From JBCCFC01 sp965213595 (lineage in GTDB: Bacteria; Chloroflexota; Anaerolineae; Caldilineales; Caldilineaceae): a stretch of 64,000 bases of DNA. Shown one piece after another: positions 36,333 to 44,051 of the stretch (position 1 is the first letter of the stretch; each line of letters opens with the position of its first letter). Location of the stretch: the NCBI GenBank assembly GCA_965213595.1, contig CBDBZO010000001.1, positions 124,001 through 188,000 on the forward strand. The letters run 5' to 3'. The notes under the pieces are model-generated. The model was given only the letters and a program-made list of their open reading frames with translations. It made no database searches and was not told the DNA's origin. The position numbers and the translations under genes were made by a program.

Positions 36333-36962
36333 ATGAGATACCTCATATTCGACGGGGGGTGTTCCGTATGTAGCAAGCTCGCCAGCTCGCTTAAAGATGC
36401 ATCAAGTAAATCGATGGAGATCATCAGTATTAGCGAGCCCAAAGCCATCAGTTGGCTAGACAAAAAATTTCCTCAAGGATGGAAACATGCTCCATATCTG
36501 ATCATCGCTAGCGATGATCAAATACAGGCATGGTCAGGGTTAAGTTTAATTCTTGAGTTGTTGAAGCTGACGGGGCTAAAAGGGATTTTGCTTTTTTGGA
36601 ACATGACACGGCGCAAAAGCGCCTTCTCTTCAGCGTTGAAATCCCGCACGCGCCGCCAATTGCTCAAAACTAGCCTCGGAGTAGGAATTGCGGCTGTTTT
36701 GTCTAAACGCCTTTGGGGATCAGAAGTCGAGTTAGCACACGCACAATCTGGCAATTGCCCTTGTTTTTTTTGCACAGGCGAGTGCTATATCGTAAGTGAA
36801 AATCATGGCTGCCGTTGCTTCAGCGACTGCCCAAACAGTTGTAATCCAGGATGCCCAAGCGATTATGTCTATGAATACATCTGTTATTGTGATGAGTGTG
36901 GCAGTTACTCTCCTTGCACCGATACTTACTGCGATTTACTTTGCGATGATATGTGTGCCTAA
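36333..36962 (+). CDS. DCC/thioredoxin-like domain fused to a Tat-type cysteine-rich peptide
   Basis: 209 aa. The N-terminal ~100 residues are a DUF393 (DCC family) thioredoxin-like domain with C10-x-x-C13 in FDGGCSVCSKLASSLKD. A twin-arginine-like segment follows in the middle (RTRRQLLKTSLGVGIAAVLS), then a mature-looking C-terminus with 16 cysteines in about 70 residues (CPCFFCTGEC; CYCDECGSYSPCTDTYC). GGAGAG precedes the ATG. The fusion is odd: the DCC part would stay cytoplasmic while the tail looks export-destined. Either it is a fusion of two neighbours, or the internal segment anchors the tail outside. Confidence 0.75.
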   Translation: MRYLIFDGGCSVCSKLASSLKDASSKSMEIISISEPKAISWLDKKFPQGWKHAPYLIIASDDQIQAWSGLSLILELLKLTGLKGILLFWNMTRRKSAFSSALKSRTRRQLLKTSLGVGIAAVLSKRLWGSEVELAHAQSGNCPCFFCTGECYIVSENHGCRCFSDCPNSCNPGCPSDYVYEYICYCDECGSYSPCTDTYCDLLCDDMCA

Positions 36963-36997
36963 CAGGAACATTGTTGACTAATTCGGAGAGTGGCCAA

Positions 36998-37624
36998 ATG
37001 CAGGATTTTTTCTTGAGAAGCAATAAGCGTCAGGCAAGAATTTTATGGGTTCTGTTGCCAATCCTTAGTGTTGTGAGTGCAGCCTGTACTAGCACTGATG
37101 CTTTTACTTCATTGCAAATTGTAGAGACACAACCTCAACAGGAGAGAGCTATGAGTATTCAAATTGATCAGACTACACAGCGACCTTCCCCATCTGAAGC
37201 AACTGTGAGGTTAAGCGAAGTCGTCCTCTCCAGAGAAGAACTTGGAGACATCGCCAACTTTCCTATTCGCTTTCCAGAATATCTTCCCGAAGGATTTTCT
37301 CTACAAAAGATCGGTGGCGTTCGCGAAAGCGGTAAGGCGATTCCACGTTCCACGGACTTCTTTTTGCATTATGGCATCGGAAAAGGGCAGTGGGTAATGA
37401 TTCAACAAACCACTGATGTGCAGGCAATCGATATGACCCCCTACACCCTCATCGAGACGATTGATGTTGATGGCGAAGAAATCGCAGTCTACGAGAAAAC
37501 TGCCAATATTAGCGGCGACTTTTCACGATACCATTTTCAACTTGGGGATGTGATGTTTTTCGTGAGCACGATTGGAGTGAGCGAGGACGAAATGCTGAAA
37601 GTCGTTTCTAGCCTAAATTTGTAG
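36998..37624 (+). CDS. Lipoprotein with DUF4367/RseB-like domain
   Basis: 208 aa from the ATG at 36998 (GGAGAG upstream; the earlier ATG at 36953 overlaps the preceding gene). Lipobox SAAC near 26-29. The mature part contains FPIRFPEYLPEGFSLQKIGG and HYGIGKGQWVMIQQTTDVQA, then VDGEEIAVYEKTANISGDFS: a beta-sheet domain of the DUF4367/MucB-RseB kind. Cassette A, same strand. Confidence 0.7.
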   Translation: MQDFFLRSNKRQARILWVLLPILSVVSAACTSTDAFTSLQIVETQPQQERAMSIQIDQTTQRPSPSEATVRLSEVVLSREELGDIANFPIRFPEYLPEGFSLQKIGGVRESGKAIPRSTDFFLHYGIGKGQWVMIQQTTDVQAIDMTPYTLIETIDVDGEEIAVYEKTANISGDFSRYHFQLGDVMFFVSTIGVSEDEMLKVVSSLNL

Positions 37625-37754
37625 TTGATAACCAAAAACGAGTAAGCGTTAGCCGTAGTCACAAACCGCCTATATGTAAAAGCACTTCTGAAAAAATTTC
37701 GCCAGCTGCGAAACATTGCTTCGCTGAGCATCGTTCATTACAAAGGAGAAAGAA

Positions 37755-39008
37755 ATGTTCCAATTTCTTGAAGGCACAAAATCGAAGTATATTCGGCCAA
37801 TCGCTGTTTGAATTACTATTCTTGCTGTTGGGGTTGCGTTTATGGCAACAGCAGGCGAAACGAGTGCTCAGGAGAATGATACAGTCTATCTTCCTCTGGT
37901 ATCCACTCAAAATACTGTCTCGGAGCAAGACAAACCAGCAACAGAGAAAGATTTGCTCTCACTGACACACCCTAATCAAGGATACACCATTAGCTATCCG
38001 GCTAAGCCTCAAGTAGCTGCGGCTGAAAATTCAGAAGAATTTCATGTGATTACAGCTTTTGACATTGCTGATGCTGATAATGATGTGGTTACAATCGCAA
38101 GCACTCTCTCAACAGGTGACCCAGGAGAAAAGATTTCCTCCGAAGAGATTCGCATCAACATTGGTAGATACTTTAAGACCAAAGCTGCAGATGAAAGCCT
38201 GAACAATTGGTACAATAGGCATCTTCAAGAGCTACAAAGTCTTGGTTTGTCAGTGGTACAACCTACGTCAATGACGCCCACCACTGTTGGAGGACTAGAC
38301 GCTCTGCAGATTATCAGCATCGATGACTCAAGAAACCACGAGCTGATTTTGATTTCACACGGCAATCAAGTGTACTTTCTGCAAAAGTGGCCAGCAGTTT
38401 CGATCTACGATTCTATGTTCTCTGAAATGGTAGATTCCTTCACGATTGGTCAAGACACCACAAACGGCTCCGAGATGGCAGAATCGCAAGTAAGGGTTGT
38501 TGATCAAGCCCCCGTGAAAGCTGCTCAAGTAGGGGGTTACTTGTTACCTTTTGACGGAACTCACCCAATTACTTCAGGGCCGCGCTGCCAGTGCTCACAC
38601 TACAATGATCCTGCGAATTGCGCTCAATTTTGGCGCTCTGAAGAGGCTATCGACTTTGGGATGCCCACATACACCTCCATATACGCTTCTCAAACGGGAA
38701 ATGTCTTCTACAGAGGATACAATGATCAAGGGTTCGGTATTTTGGCAATTATTGAAGATGCAGGAGGACAAAGGGCTTATTATGCTCATCTTCAGGCATT
38801 CTCGATGTCAATGCCCAATACAGGAAACACCGTAAATCAATCCACGATCATCGGATATTCGGGCCAGACAGGAATGGCTACTGGGCCTCACCTTCACTAT
38901 GAAGTTCGGAACAGCAATAACAACAACTCACCTGTCGTTATTACGGGTTTGCCTGGTCTGAATTGGGATGCAGGAATGTGCTCTGGTCAAGCTACGGGTG
39001 ACCATTAA
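37755..39008 (+). CDS. M23-type peptidase with an in-frame TGA in its signal peptide
   Basis: AAGGAG and an ATG at 37755 begin MFQFLEGTKSKYIRPIAV, then TGA at 37809-37811, then ITILAVGVAFMATAGETSAQ in the same frame, which completes a signal peptide. Downstream the protein runs 388 aa from the ATG at 37842: a PsbP-like domain (about 45-215) and a C-terminal M23/lysostaphin-type domain (about 240-375) with EAIDFGMP, YYAHL and GPHLHYEVRN. The usual first zinc-ligand histidine before the Asp is replaced (WRSEEAIDFG), so catalysis may be lost. TGG to TGA mutation, sequencing error or readthrough are the options; without the signal the protein would not be exported. Confidence 0.78.
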
Positions 39009-39072
39009 AAGATTGGTTCAACAGTCTAAGACGTTTGGAGTGAGATTGATACTCTCTACCTCTATTTGCAAA

Positions 39073-39120
39073 AAGCAAGGCCATGCTGAGAGAATTGTAT
39101 TCTACAGCATGGCTTGCTTT
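39073..39120. terminator. Hairpin terminator after the M23 gene
   Basis: AAAGCAAGGCCATGCTG (39073-39089) pairs with CAGCATGGCTTGCTTT (39105-39120), one bulge. Confidence 0.85.
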
Positions 39121-39134
39121 AAAAGAAAGCATTG

Positions 39135-40250
39135 ATGAATTTCAAGTTATCACAAAAAGCAGTTTTGATTTTGCTTACCTTCATCCTCATGGGTTGCACT
39201 CTGGTTTCTATAGAAGAAGCAACAAGTCGTGTTTCCTCATTGTCTTGTCAAGAAAGGTGGCAGACTTACACGAAAACCGATGGGCTAGATAGTTCAGCTG
39301 TGTTCTCTGTCTTCGTGGATGATCAAAACAATATTTGGACAGGCACAGATACGGGAGTTAATCGTTTGGATACAAACGGTGAATGGACTTCATACGAGTT
39401 TCCAGTGGGTGATGTGACAACCAGCGCTGTGGTTGAAATTGATTCAGATTTGCAAGATCGCATTTGGGTAGCATTGCGTCCAGAACGTATTGAACAAGGG
39501 TGGGTTGGTGGCGGCGCTGCCGTACTGATCTCTGAAGAGCAAGATCGATGGGAAATTTATACTTCTGAAAGTGGCTTAGTCTCTAATTTAGTCACCACTC
39601 TTGCAATCGACGCACAAAATAGAGTATGGATTGGAACAGATGGCTCAGGGGTAAGTGTTCTAGAACAGGCTACCCAACAATGGGTAAATTACACAGAAAA
39701 TGATGGCTTGCTGAATAACACAGTGCAGGCTATTCTGTTTGATTCTGAGGGTAATATCTGGCTCAGCACAGGCTATTCGGGCAGTGTTACCAGTGGTGTG
39801 AGCACACTGGCTGCTGGCAGCGAAAAATGGGAAACTTTTACCTCACCAGACTTCGTAAATGCATCAGACGGTTTGGCTTCTAGTCTCGTGTTAGCAATAG
39901 CCGAAGATCGAACAGGTGACATTTGGTTTGGTACATATGCTGGAGTTAGTGTGCTGAACCCTGATACAAATTCTTGGACAAACTTCAATTCACAAAACAG
40001 TGGTTTGACAGAACAGACGGTGCAGGCAATTGCAATTGATGATTCGAACAACAAATGGTTCGCCACAGTCGATTTCTCAGATGAAGAGTCCGGCGCAGTC
40101 GGTTTTTTATCCAGTGAAAACGATTGGCGCGTGTTTACGGAGGATGATGGACTAGCATCGAATCGAGTTCTAGATATAGCAATTGATCAACAAGGAAATA
40201 CTTGGTTCGCAACAACTCAAGGGCTCAGTGTTCGTTGCAATAGTAAGTGA
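39135..40250 (+). CDS. Lipoprotein with Reg_prop-type beta-propeller repeats
   Basis: 371 aa from the ATG at 39135 with lipobox LMGC (Cys near 21). At least six blade repeats of the two-component regulator propeller type, each ending like NIWTGTDTGVNRLD, RVWIGTDGSGVSVLE, DIWFGTYAGVSVLN or NTWFATTQGLSV. They should form a seven-bladed extracellular propeller for binding protein or glycan. No kinase domain follows, unlike in hybrid sensors. Last gene of cassette A. Confidence 0.85.
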   Translation: MNFKLSQKAVLILLTFILMGCTLVSIEEATSRVSSLSCQERWQTYTKTDGLDSSAVFSVFVDDQNNIWTGTDTGVNRLDTNGEWTSYEFPVGDVTTSAVVEIDSDLQDRIWVALRPERIEQGWVGGGAAVLISEEQDRWEIYTSESGLVSNLVTTLAIDAQNRVWIGTDGSGVSVLEQATQQWVNYTENDGLLNNTVQAILFDSEGNIWLSTGYSGSVTSGVSTLAAGSEKWETFTSPDFVNASDGLASSLVLAIAEDRTGDIWFGTYAGVSVLNPDTNSWTNFNSQNSGLTEQTVQAIAIDDSNNKWFATVDFSDEESGAVGFLSSENDWRVFTEDDGLASNRVLDIAIDQQGNTWFATTQGLSVRCNSK

Positions 40251-40258
40251 CATCAATA

Positions 40259-40307
40259 TGGAGCAAGATGGATTTGCAATTCAAGAATTAACTCAGCTGT
40301 ACTCTAA
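40259..40307. repeat. 49-bp direct repeat, copy 2
   Basis: 47 of 49 positions match 31651-31699. It is followed 4 bp later by TACTACAACGA (40312-40322), the first 11 bases of the IS701 end, so it may derive from an IS-carrying copy. The two copies bracket the body of cassette A. Confidence 0.85.
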
Positions 40308-40367
40308 CTTTTACTACAACGAATACATCTATGATTGGGAGTAATGCTTCTTGTAGGTAAGGGGTGA

Positions 40368-40916
40368 CTAGCGCGCCCAAAACACATGCACCTCCTCGAA
40401 GCCCGTCTCGACGGTGAAGAGATTGCCGTTTATCTCCATATCACGGGCCATCGCCTCATAGTCAATGTAGTATTGTAGCTGCTGCGGTATCTCGGTCGTT
40501 TCCTCGGTCAATTCCTGCACGTAGTCGGCCAGCGTGCGGTACTCCCCGCAATAGTCCTCCTCCAGGGCTTTCACAGCCAGCTCGATGTCCTCGTCAAAGT
40601 GCTTCAGCACCTCCGCACCCAGCCGTCCATTCTCCTCGATGAAACCAGCCAGCCGCTGTACCTGGGGAATCCCCGTGTATTCAGAGAGCCGGAGGCCCTC
40701 AAAGCCCTCGTAGTCGTGAATGGCCCACTCCTCCGCGTCGGGAATCGGCGAGGCTTTTAGCATCGCCCGCAATTCGGCGTAGAGGTCGTCCAGCTCCTGG
40801 GTGGCGTCGATCCACTGCCCGTACAGGATGCCGTTATTGTAGCTGGCGAGGCACGCCACATAGATGCATATTTCACTGTCGTGAGCGGTGAGGGTGGTGG
40901 TGGAGGTCTTCTGCAT
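40368..40916 (-). CDS. ardA: Antirestriction protein ArdA (copy 1)
   Basis: ArdA is an acidic DNA mimic that inhibits type I restriction enzymes. The 182-aa protein starts at the ATG at 40916 behind AAGGAAACGG; the longer frame runs into the folded leader. Diagnostic segments: EICIYVACLASYNNGILYGQ, WIDATQELDDLYAELRAMLK, EEWAIHDYEGFEGLRLSEYT and DYCGEYRTLADYVQELTEET. It is strongly acidic. The 3' side ends in a GCGC hairpin. Three ardA genes occur in the window; this one resembles copy 2 closely and copy 3 less. Confidence 0.95.
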   Translation of the reverse strand: MQKTSTTTLTAHDSEICIYVACLASYNNGILYGQWIDATQELDDLYAELRAMLKASPIPDAEEWAIHDYEGFEGLRLSEYTGIPQVQRLAGFIEENGRLGAEVLKHFDEDIELAVKALEEDYCGEYRTLADYVQELTEETTEIPQQLQYYIDYEAMARDMEINGNLFTVETGFEEVHVFWAR

Positions 40917-40949
40917 GTCCGTTTCCTTCGTGGTTGGTGCGATCCCGTG

Positions 40950-41027
40950 AGCCGGGCGGAGAAGCGGGCGCGGCCAGGGCGTGACACGTTTGCGCGGGAA
41001 CCCCTTGCGCGGCCCGCGCGCCCGGCT
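40950..41027. promoter_or_regulatory. Folded GC-rich leader of ardA copy 1
   Basis: Arms AGCCGGGCG (40950-40958) and CGCCCGGCT (41019-41027), the latter continuing as AG, enclose about 60 nt of further self-complementary GC-rich DNA. The same arms precede ardA copy 2. A folded single-strand promoter is suspected. Confidence 0.55.
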
Positions 41028-41124
41028 AGGGCCAAGCAACCAACGCGAAGGAAACGACAGCAGGGGGACTTCCAAAGCTGCCTAACCTGCGTCATCGTCT
41101 GGAGAAACCATCGAGCAGTGAGCC

Positions 41125-41463
41125 ATGACGCGGATGCAAAAACAGCTGAACAAGCTGTCCGGCTTGCCCTTTGCGCCGTGGGTGCAGGAGGAAGCGCGGC
41201 GCCTCGCGCTGCGTGAGCTGGTGGCCCTCATCGAAGGCTACGTGCGGGAAGCCCGCGAGCGGCCCGCGAAAGCAGAGGAGCTGGACGCGCTCGACGAGCT
41301 GGAGGGGGAGGGCGGCAAGGCAGAATGGATTTGTCGGTCCATACGGGGTGCGGCGCGAGTCGAAGCACCAGACCAGCGGGTGGCCCTGCTGCAACAGGGG
41401 CTGGAACGGTTGAAACGGCTCCATGCGGCCCAGCTTGCGCAGCCCGGCTCGAACCGATGGTGA
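41125..41463 (+). CDS. 112-aa helical protein, divergent from ardA (copy 1)
   Basis: Starts MTRMQKQLNKLSGLPFAPWV and is helical and highly charged (LVALIEGYVREARERPAKAE). No family recognised. A close paralog in the same position is at 49867-50205; the last 24 residues are encoded by DNA that is the same in both. It lies upstream of the 78-aa gene and the large methylase-helicase gene and may be the first gene of that operon. Confidence 0.65.
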   Translation: MTRMQKQLNKLSGLPFAPWVQEEARRLALRELVALIEGYVREARERPAKAEELDALDELEGEGGKAEWICRSIRGAARVEAPDQRVALLQQGLERLKRLHAAQLAQPGSNRW

Positions 41464-42401
41464 GCAGAAAATCCTGCTCTACCGGCAATATTGCCGTTGA
41501 AAGCAGCGGACGAATGGCTATACCAGACATCTTCCAACGCTTCCCCTGCCTTCATGCCGCGCCAGAAATCCACTCTCCAGTGGCAACCCAGCTTGCTGGG
41601 CACGTTAAGCGAAGCAGCGACAGCGGACCCCAACGAACCCCCAGACCATGAACTACCCCCACCTGCTCGAACAATTCCTGACCCACTACAAACCGGCCCT
41701 GAAGCAGGAGCTGATGCAGCAGGGCGAGCTGGAGGCCTACATCCAGGCACAAGCCGAGACGATGGCCGAGACCAGGGCGCGGATTCGCACGCAGATTCAG
41801 GAGCGCGACCCATCTTTGGGCAGCCTCCAGCTCGACCTGGAGGCCGCCGCCGCCGTGCGCGAACTGTACCTGACGCCCAGCTAGTTTCTCTGTTCGATGC
41901 GGCCGCAGCGGGCGGCGCGACGCTCGGCGTCGCGCCGCCCGATCTACCCTCACCAGCACCGACTCCCCCATCCCGCACGACCAATCGCAGACCCCCTCAG
42001 CCAGCCACGCAGCCCGGCCTCTTTGGTGCTTCCGCTGAGGCTGCACCCGTCGCCGACGCGCCGCTGCTGGAAAGCGTGGCGCAGGAAGCGGCTGCGCCCG
42101 CCTTCCGGCTGGAGGGGGTGCAGAGCGCCTCCGGCGCCAAGGGCAAGGCGCGCGACCTGCTGGCCGCGCTGCGTCTGCTCAAGCTGCTGGAAGGCATGGA
42201 GGGGGAGGGGCGCACCACCTCGGATGAAGAAAAGCGCATCCTGGCCCGCTTTCCCGGCTTTGGAGCGCTGGCCAACGACCTCTTCCCCGACCCCACCACG
42301 GGCGAATTCAAGCCCGGCTGGGAGACGCTGGGGGACGAGTTGCAGGAGCTGCTCTCGACCGAAGAGTATGAATCGGCCAAGCGCTCCACCTACAACGCCT
42401 T
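41391..42401. repeat. 1.0-kb duplication, left copy
   Basis: This stretch reads the same as 50133-51143 by eye, including non-coding parts, while the flanking ardA and 112-aa genes have diverged. Recent gene conversion or duplication is likely. Identity ends sharply at 42401/51143. Confidence 0.88.
41648..41884 (+). CDS. 78-aa coiled-coil-like protein (copy 1)
   Basis: Starts MNYPHLLEQFLTHYKPALKQ, then ELEAYIQAQAETMAETRARI and PSLGSLQLDLEAAAAVRELY: all-helical, Gln/Glu rich. Located directly before the methylase-helicase frame; the stop lies where that frame becomes protein-like. It is the same in the second copy (50390-50626). No family recognised; a partner of the large enzyme is likely from position. 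Confidence 0.6.
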   Translation: MNYPHLLEQFLTHYKPALKQELMQQGELEAYIQAQAETMAETRARIRTQIQERDPSLGSLQLDLEAAAAVRELYLTPS

Positions 42402-42405
42402 TTAG
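41885..42405 (+). pseudogene. Truncated 5' end of the methylase-helicase gene
   Basis: Same as the first ~170 coding residues of the large gene at 50632-55893 (e.g. LAALRLLKLLEGMEGEGRTT and ILARFPGFGALANDLFPD) until STYNAF, where a stop follows the breakpoint at 42401. All catalytic domains are missing. Confidence 0.88.
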
Positions 42406-42419
42406 GACAAGCGGGGGCA

Positions 42420-42500
42420 TTTGAAATTGCAAACGCAATTCAGACTGTGCGCGGTATTGGTTTATGCTTTGAATGGGAGAATGCTAGAAGCCAAATGTGA
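42420..42500 (+). pseudogene. Last 26 codons of a PAS/winged-helix regulator
   Basis: FEIANAIQTVRGIGLCFEWE followed by a few residues and a stop matches the end of the regulator at 30364-31557 (DEIVNAIATVRGIGYCFRWE). The breakpoint with the methylase-helicase duplication is only 18 bp upstream. The operator repeats behind it are intact. Confidence 0.85.
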
Positions 42501-42506
42501 ATAGGA

Positions 42507-42548
42507 TTGATACGATCCTGATACCATTTTGATGCACAAAAGCGATGC
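42507..42548. promoter_or_regulatory. Four direct repeats TGATRC (11-11-13 bp spacing), operator B
   Basis: TTGATAC (42507), CTGATAC (42518), TTGATGC (42529) and GCGATGC (42542): same motif, order and spacing as at 31554-31595. It precedes the first gene of cassette B by 115 bp. The intact regulator of cassette A could act here in trans. Confidence 0.75.
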
Positions 42549-42662
42549 AAAACACAAAATTATTTTGTATCATGTTGGAGACTAAAGATCGTGTGCCGCC
42601 GCCGAACCATATTCTTGCCTGTCTTAGCCACCGGATAATTTCTCTATTGACAAGGGGAAATC

Positions 42663-43424
42663 ATGAGCAACAAATGGAAAAATCTAGCGAGTCTAGCAGT
42701 CGCGATTGCAGCCGTCTTCGCTATCAGCACATTTACATTTGCTTCAGATCCCGTTGGCGATCTAATTGATAAGGTGCTGAAAGTGGTACAAGAGGAAAAA
42801 GCCAAACCTGGCTCTACCGTACAGGACCCGGTGCGTGGCGAACTGTTCGTCGGGGCTTCAGCAACAAGAGTCGCTGAGGTTCACGAGCAAGCAGCACAAG
42901 AATACGATGCCTCAATCAGTCGTTCTCCAGAAGAGAGAACTCAAGCACTGAATGCAATCCATCAGTTTGCAGAAGACTCGACTCTAGAGATTCGGTACGA
43001 CCATACCAGGGCAAATCCTAACCTCAGCAGCCAGCAGGTTGAACTTTATGAAACGACTCAGGCACAGTACCTGGTTGATTCCAAAAGTAACACTGTGAGG
43101 CAGATGATTACGACTGATCCAGATTGGGTAGAGAAAAGATCAGAAGAGATTAAAACACCTAAAGAACTCAAATCTAAAGCATTTGGCTTCTTAGAAACCC
43201 GCAACCCTTGTTTCAACAGTTTTAGAGATCAATTAGCCTTTACAGCAATGGAGAGGGCTGTTGACGAAGAAGGTGTGGAAGACGAATACGCTGTTTTCTT
43301 CTATAGATGGGAACAGTTACCAAGCACTGTCGAACTAGCTCCTGGAGATCTTCCGCCCTTCGTCCAGGTTGGCATCGGTGAAGATGGACGCATTGCCAGC
43401 TACTTTGACACGGTGTGTCCTTAA
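42663..43424 (+). CDS. Exported protein of unknown function
   Basis: 253 aa with a Sec signal peptide (NLASLAVAIAAVFAISTFTF, cleavage near 27). The mature part is acidic; HQFAEDSTLEIRYDHTRANP and YETTQAQYLVDSKSNTVRQM suggest an alpha/beta PepSY- or propeptide-like fold. Two cysteines (NPCFNSF and the final CP) could pair. First gene of cassette B behind operator B. No family recognised. Confidence 0.7.
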   Translation: MSNKWKNLASLAVAIAAVFAISTFTFASDPVGDLIDKVLKVVQEEKAKPGSTVQDPVRGELFVGASATRVAEVHEQAAQEYDASISRSPEERTQALNAIHQFAEDSTLEIRYDHTRANPNLSSQQVELYETTQAQYLVDSKSNTVRQMITTDPDWVEKRSEEIKTPKELKSKAFGFLETRNPCFNSFRDQLAFTAMERAVDEEGVEDEYAVFFYRWEQLPSTVELAPGDLPPFVQVGIGEDGRIASYFDTVCP

Positions 43425-43453
43425 TTCTGGTGCATTGCTTAAGGAGAATAACC

Positions 43454-43975
43454 ATGTTCAAAAAGACTCTAGCGGTAGCTTTCCTGATTGGCACGATGGT
43501 TTTGTTGTCCCACTATTCGGTAGGACAAGCGGCTCCTGGGGTTGAGGTCTATTCTGATGGAGGTTCCTATTGGAGCCAAAGTGGTTCTTCGTGGGGATAC
43601 AAATCTGATGCTGGATATTGTTACATTGCTGGTTGGTGCACCCCCAAGTACTTCCATTACGCTTACAACCGGAACGACGTTGCGAACACGTTCGGCACAT
43701 GGGATAACATTGATTACAGTTCTACCTACGGACGAGTGAGCGTCTTTGTACCAGCACCGGATAGCTACTCACAGGGCGTAGGGAACTACAGTATCTCATA
43801 CGCTGGAGGTGCTGTAGCGAGTTGCCAAATCAACCAAGCGGGACTGGCAAATGCATGGGTGGCATGTAACAGTTCACTTTTGGGGGTCAGAAACGTCGGC
43901 CTGACCAATTACTCTCCGTATGGAAACCCTGGTACGAAGAGAATCGCCTTCGATGAGATCAAATTAGAGTACTAA
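43454..43975 (+). CDS. Exported golvesin/xly-CBD-like domain protein
   Basis: 173 aa from the ATG at 43454 with AAGGAG upstream. Signal peptide MFKKTLAVAFLIGTMVLLSH. The mature domain fits the golvesin/xly carbohydrate-binding-like sandwich: YNRNDVANTFGTWDNIDYSS, GRVSVFVPAPDSYSQGVGNY, SISYAGGAVASCQINQAGLA and the terminal RIAFDEIKLEY. Such domains sit on exported hydrolases and bind polysaccharide; here it stands alone. Two Cys pairs are possible (CYIAGWC, and CQI/ACN). Cassette B. Confidence 0.72.
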   Translation: MFKKTLAVAFLIGTMVLLSHYSVGQAAPGVEVYSDGGSYWSQSGSSWGYKSDAGYCYIAGWCTPKYFHYAYNRNDVANTFGTWDNIDYSSTYGRVSVFVPAPDSYSQGVGNYSISYAGGAVASCQINQAGLANAWVACNSSLLGVRNVGLTNYSPYGNPGTKRIAFDEIKLEY

Positions 43976-44051
43976 GTGCGCTGGCTTCAAGTTGATTCCT
44001 CGCTCAGAGTCAGTGGGCTTAAACAATCGGTGTAGACAACTAGAGCGAAAT

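Noticed and set aside
33296..36962. A methylamine dehydrogenase small subunit (MauA) beside MauE
   Set aside because: The Cys-rich proteins share only Tat signal and cysteine content; the MauA cysteine pattern and TTQ tryptophans are not there, and no large subunit is present.
41491..42405. A complete 304-aa protein
   Set aside because: Its first ~130 codons overlap the 78-aa gene out of register and the rest is the broken 5' end of the large gene.
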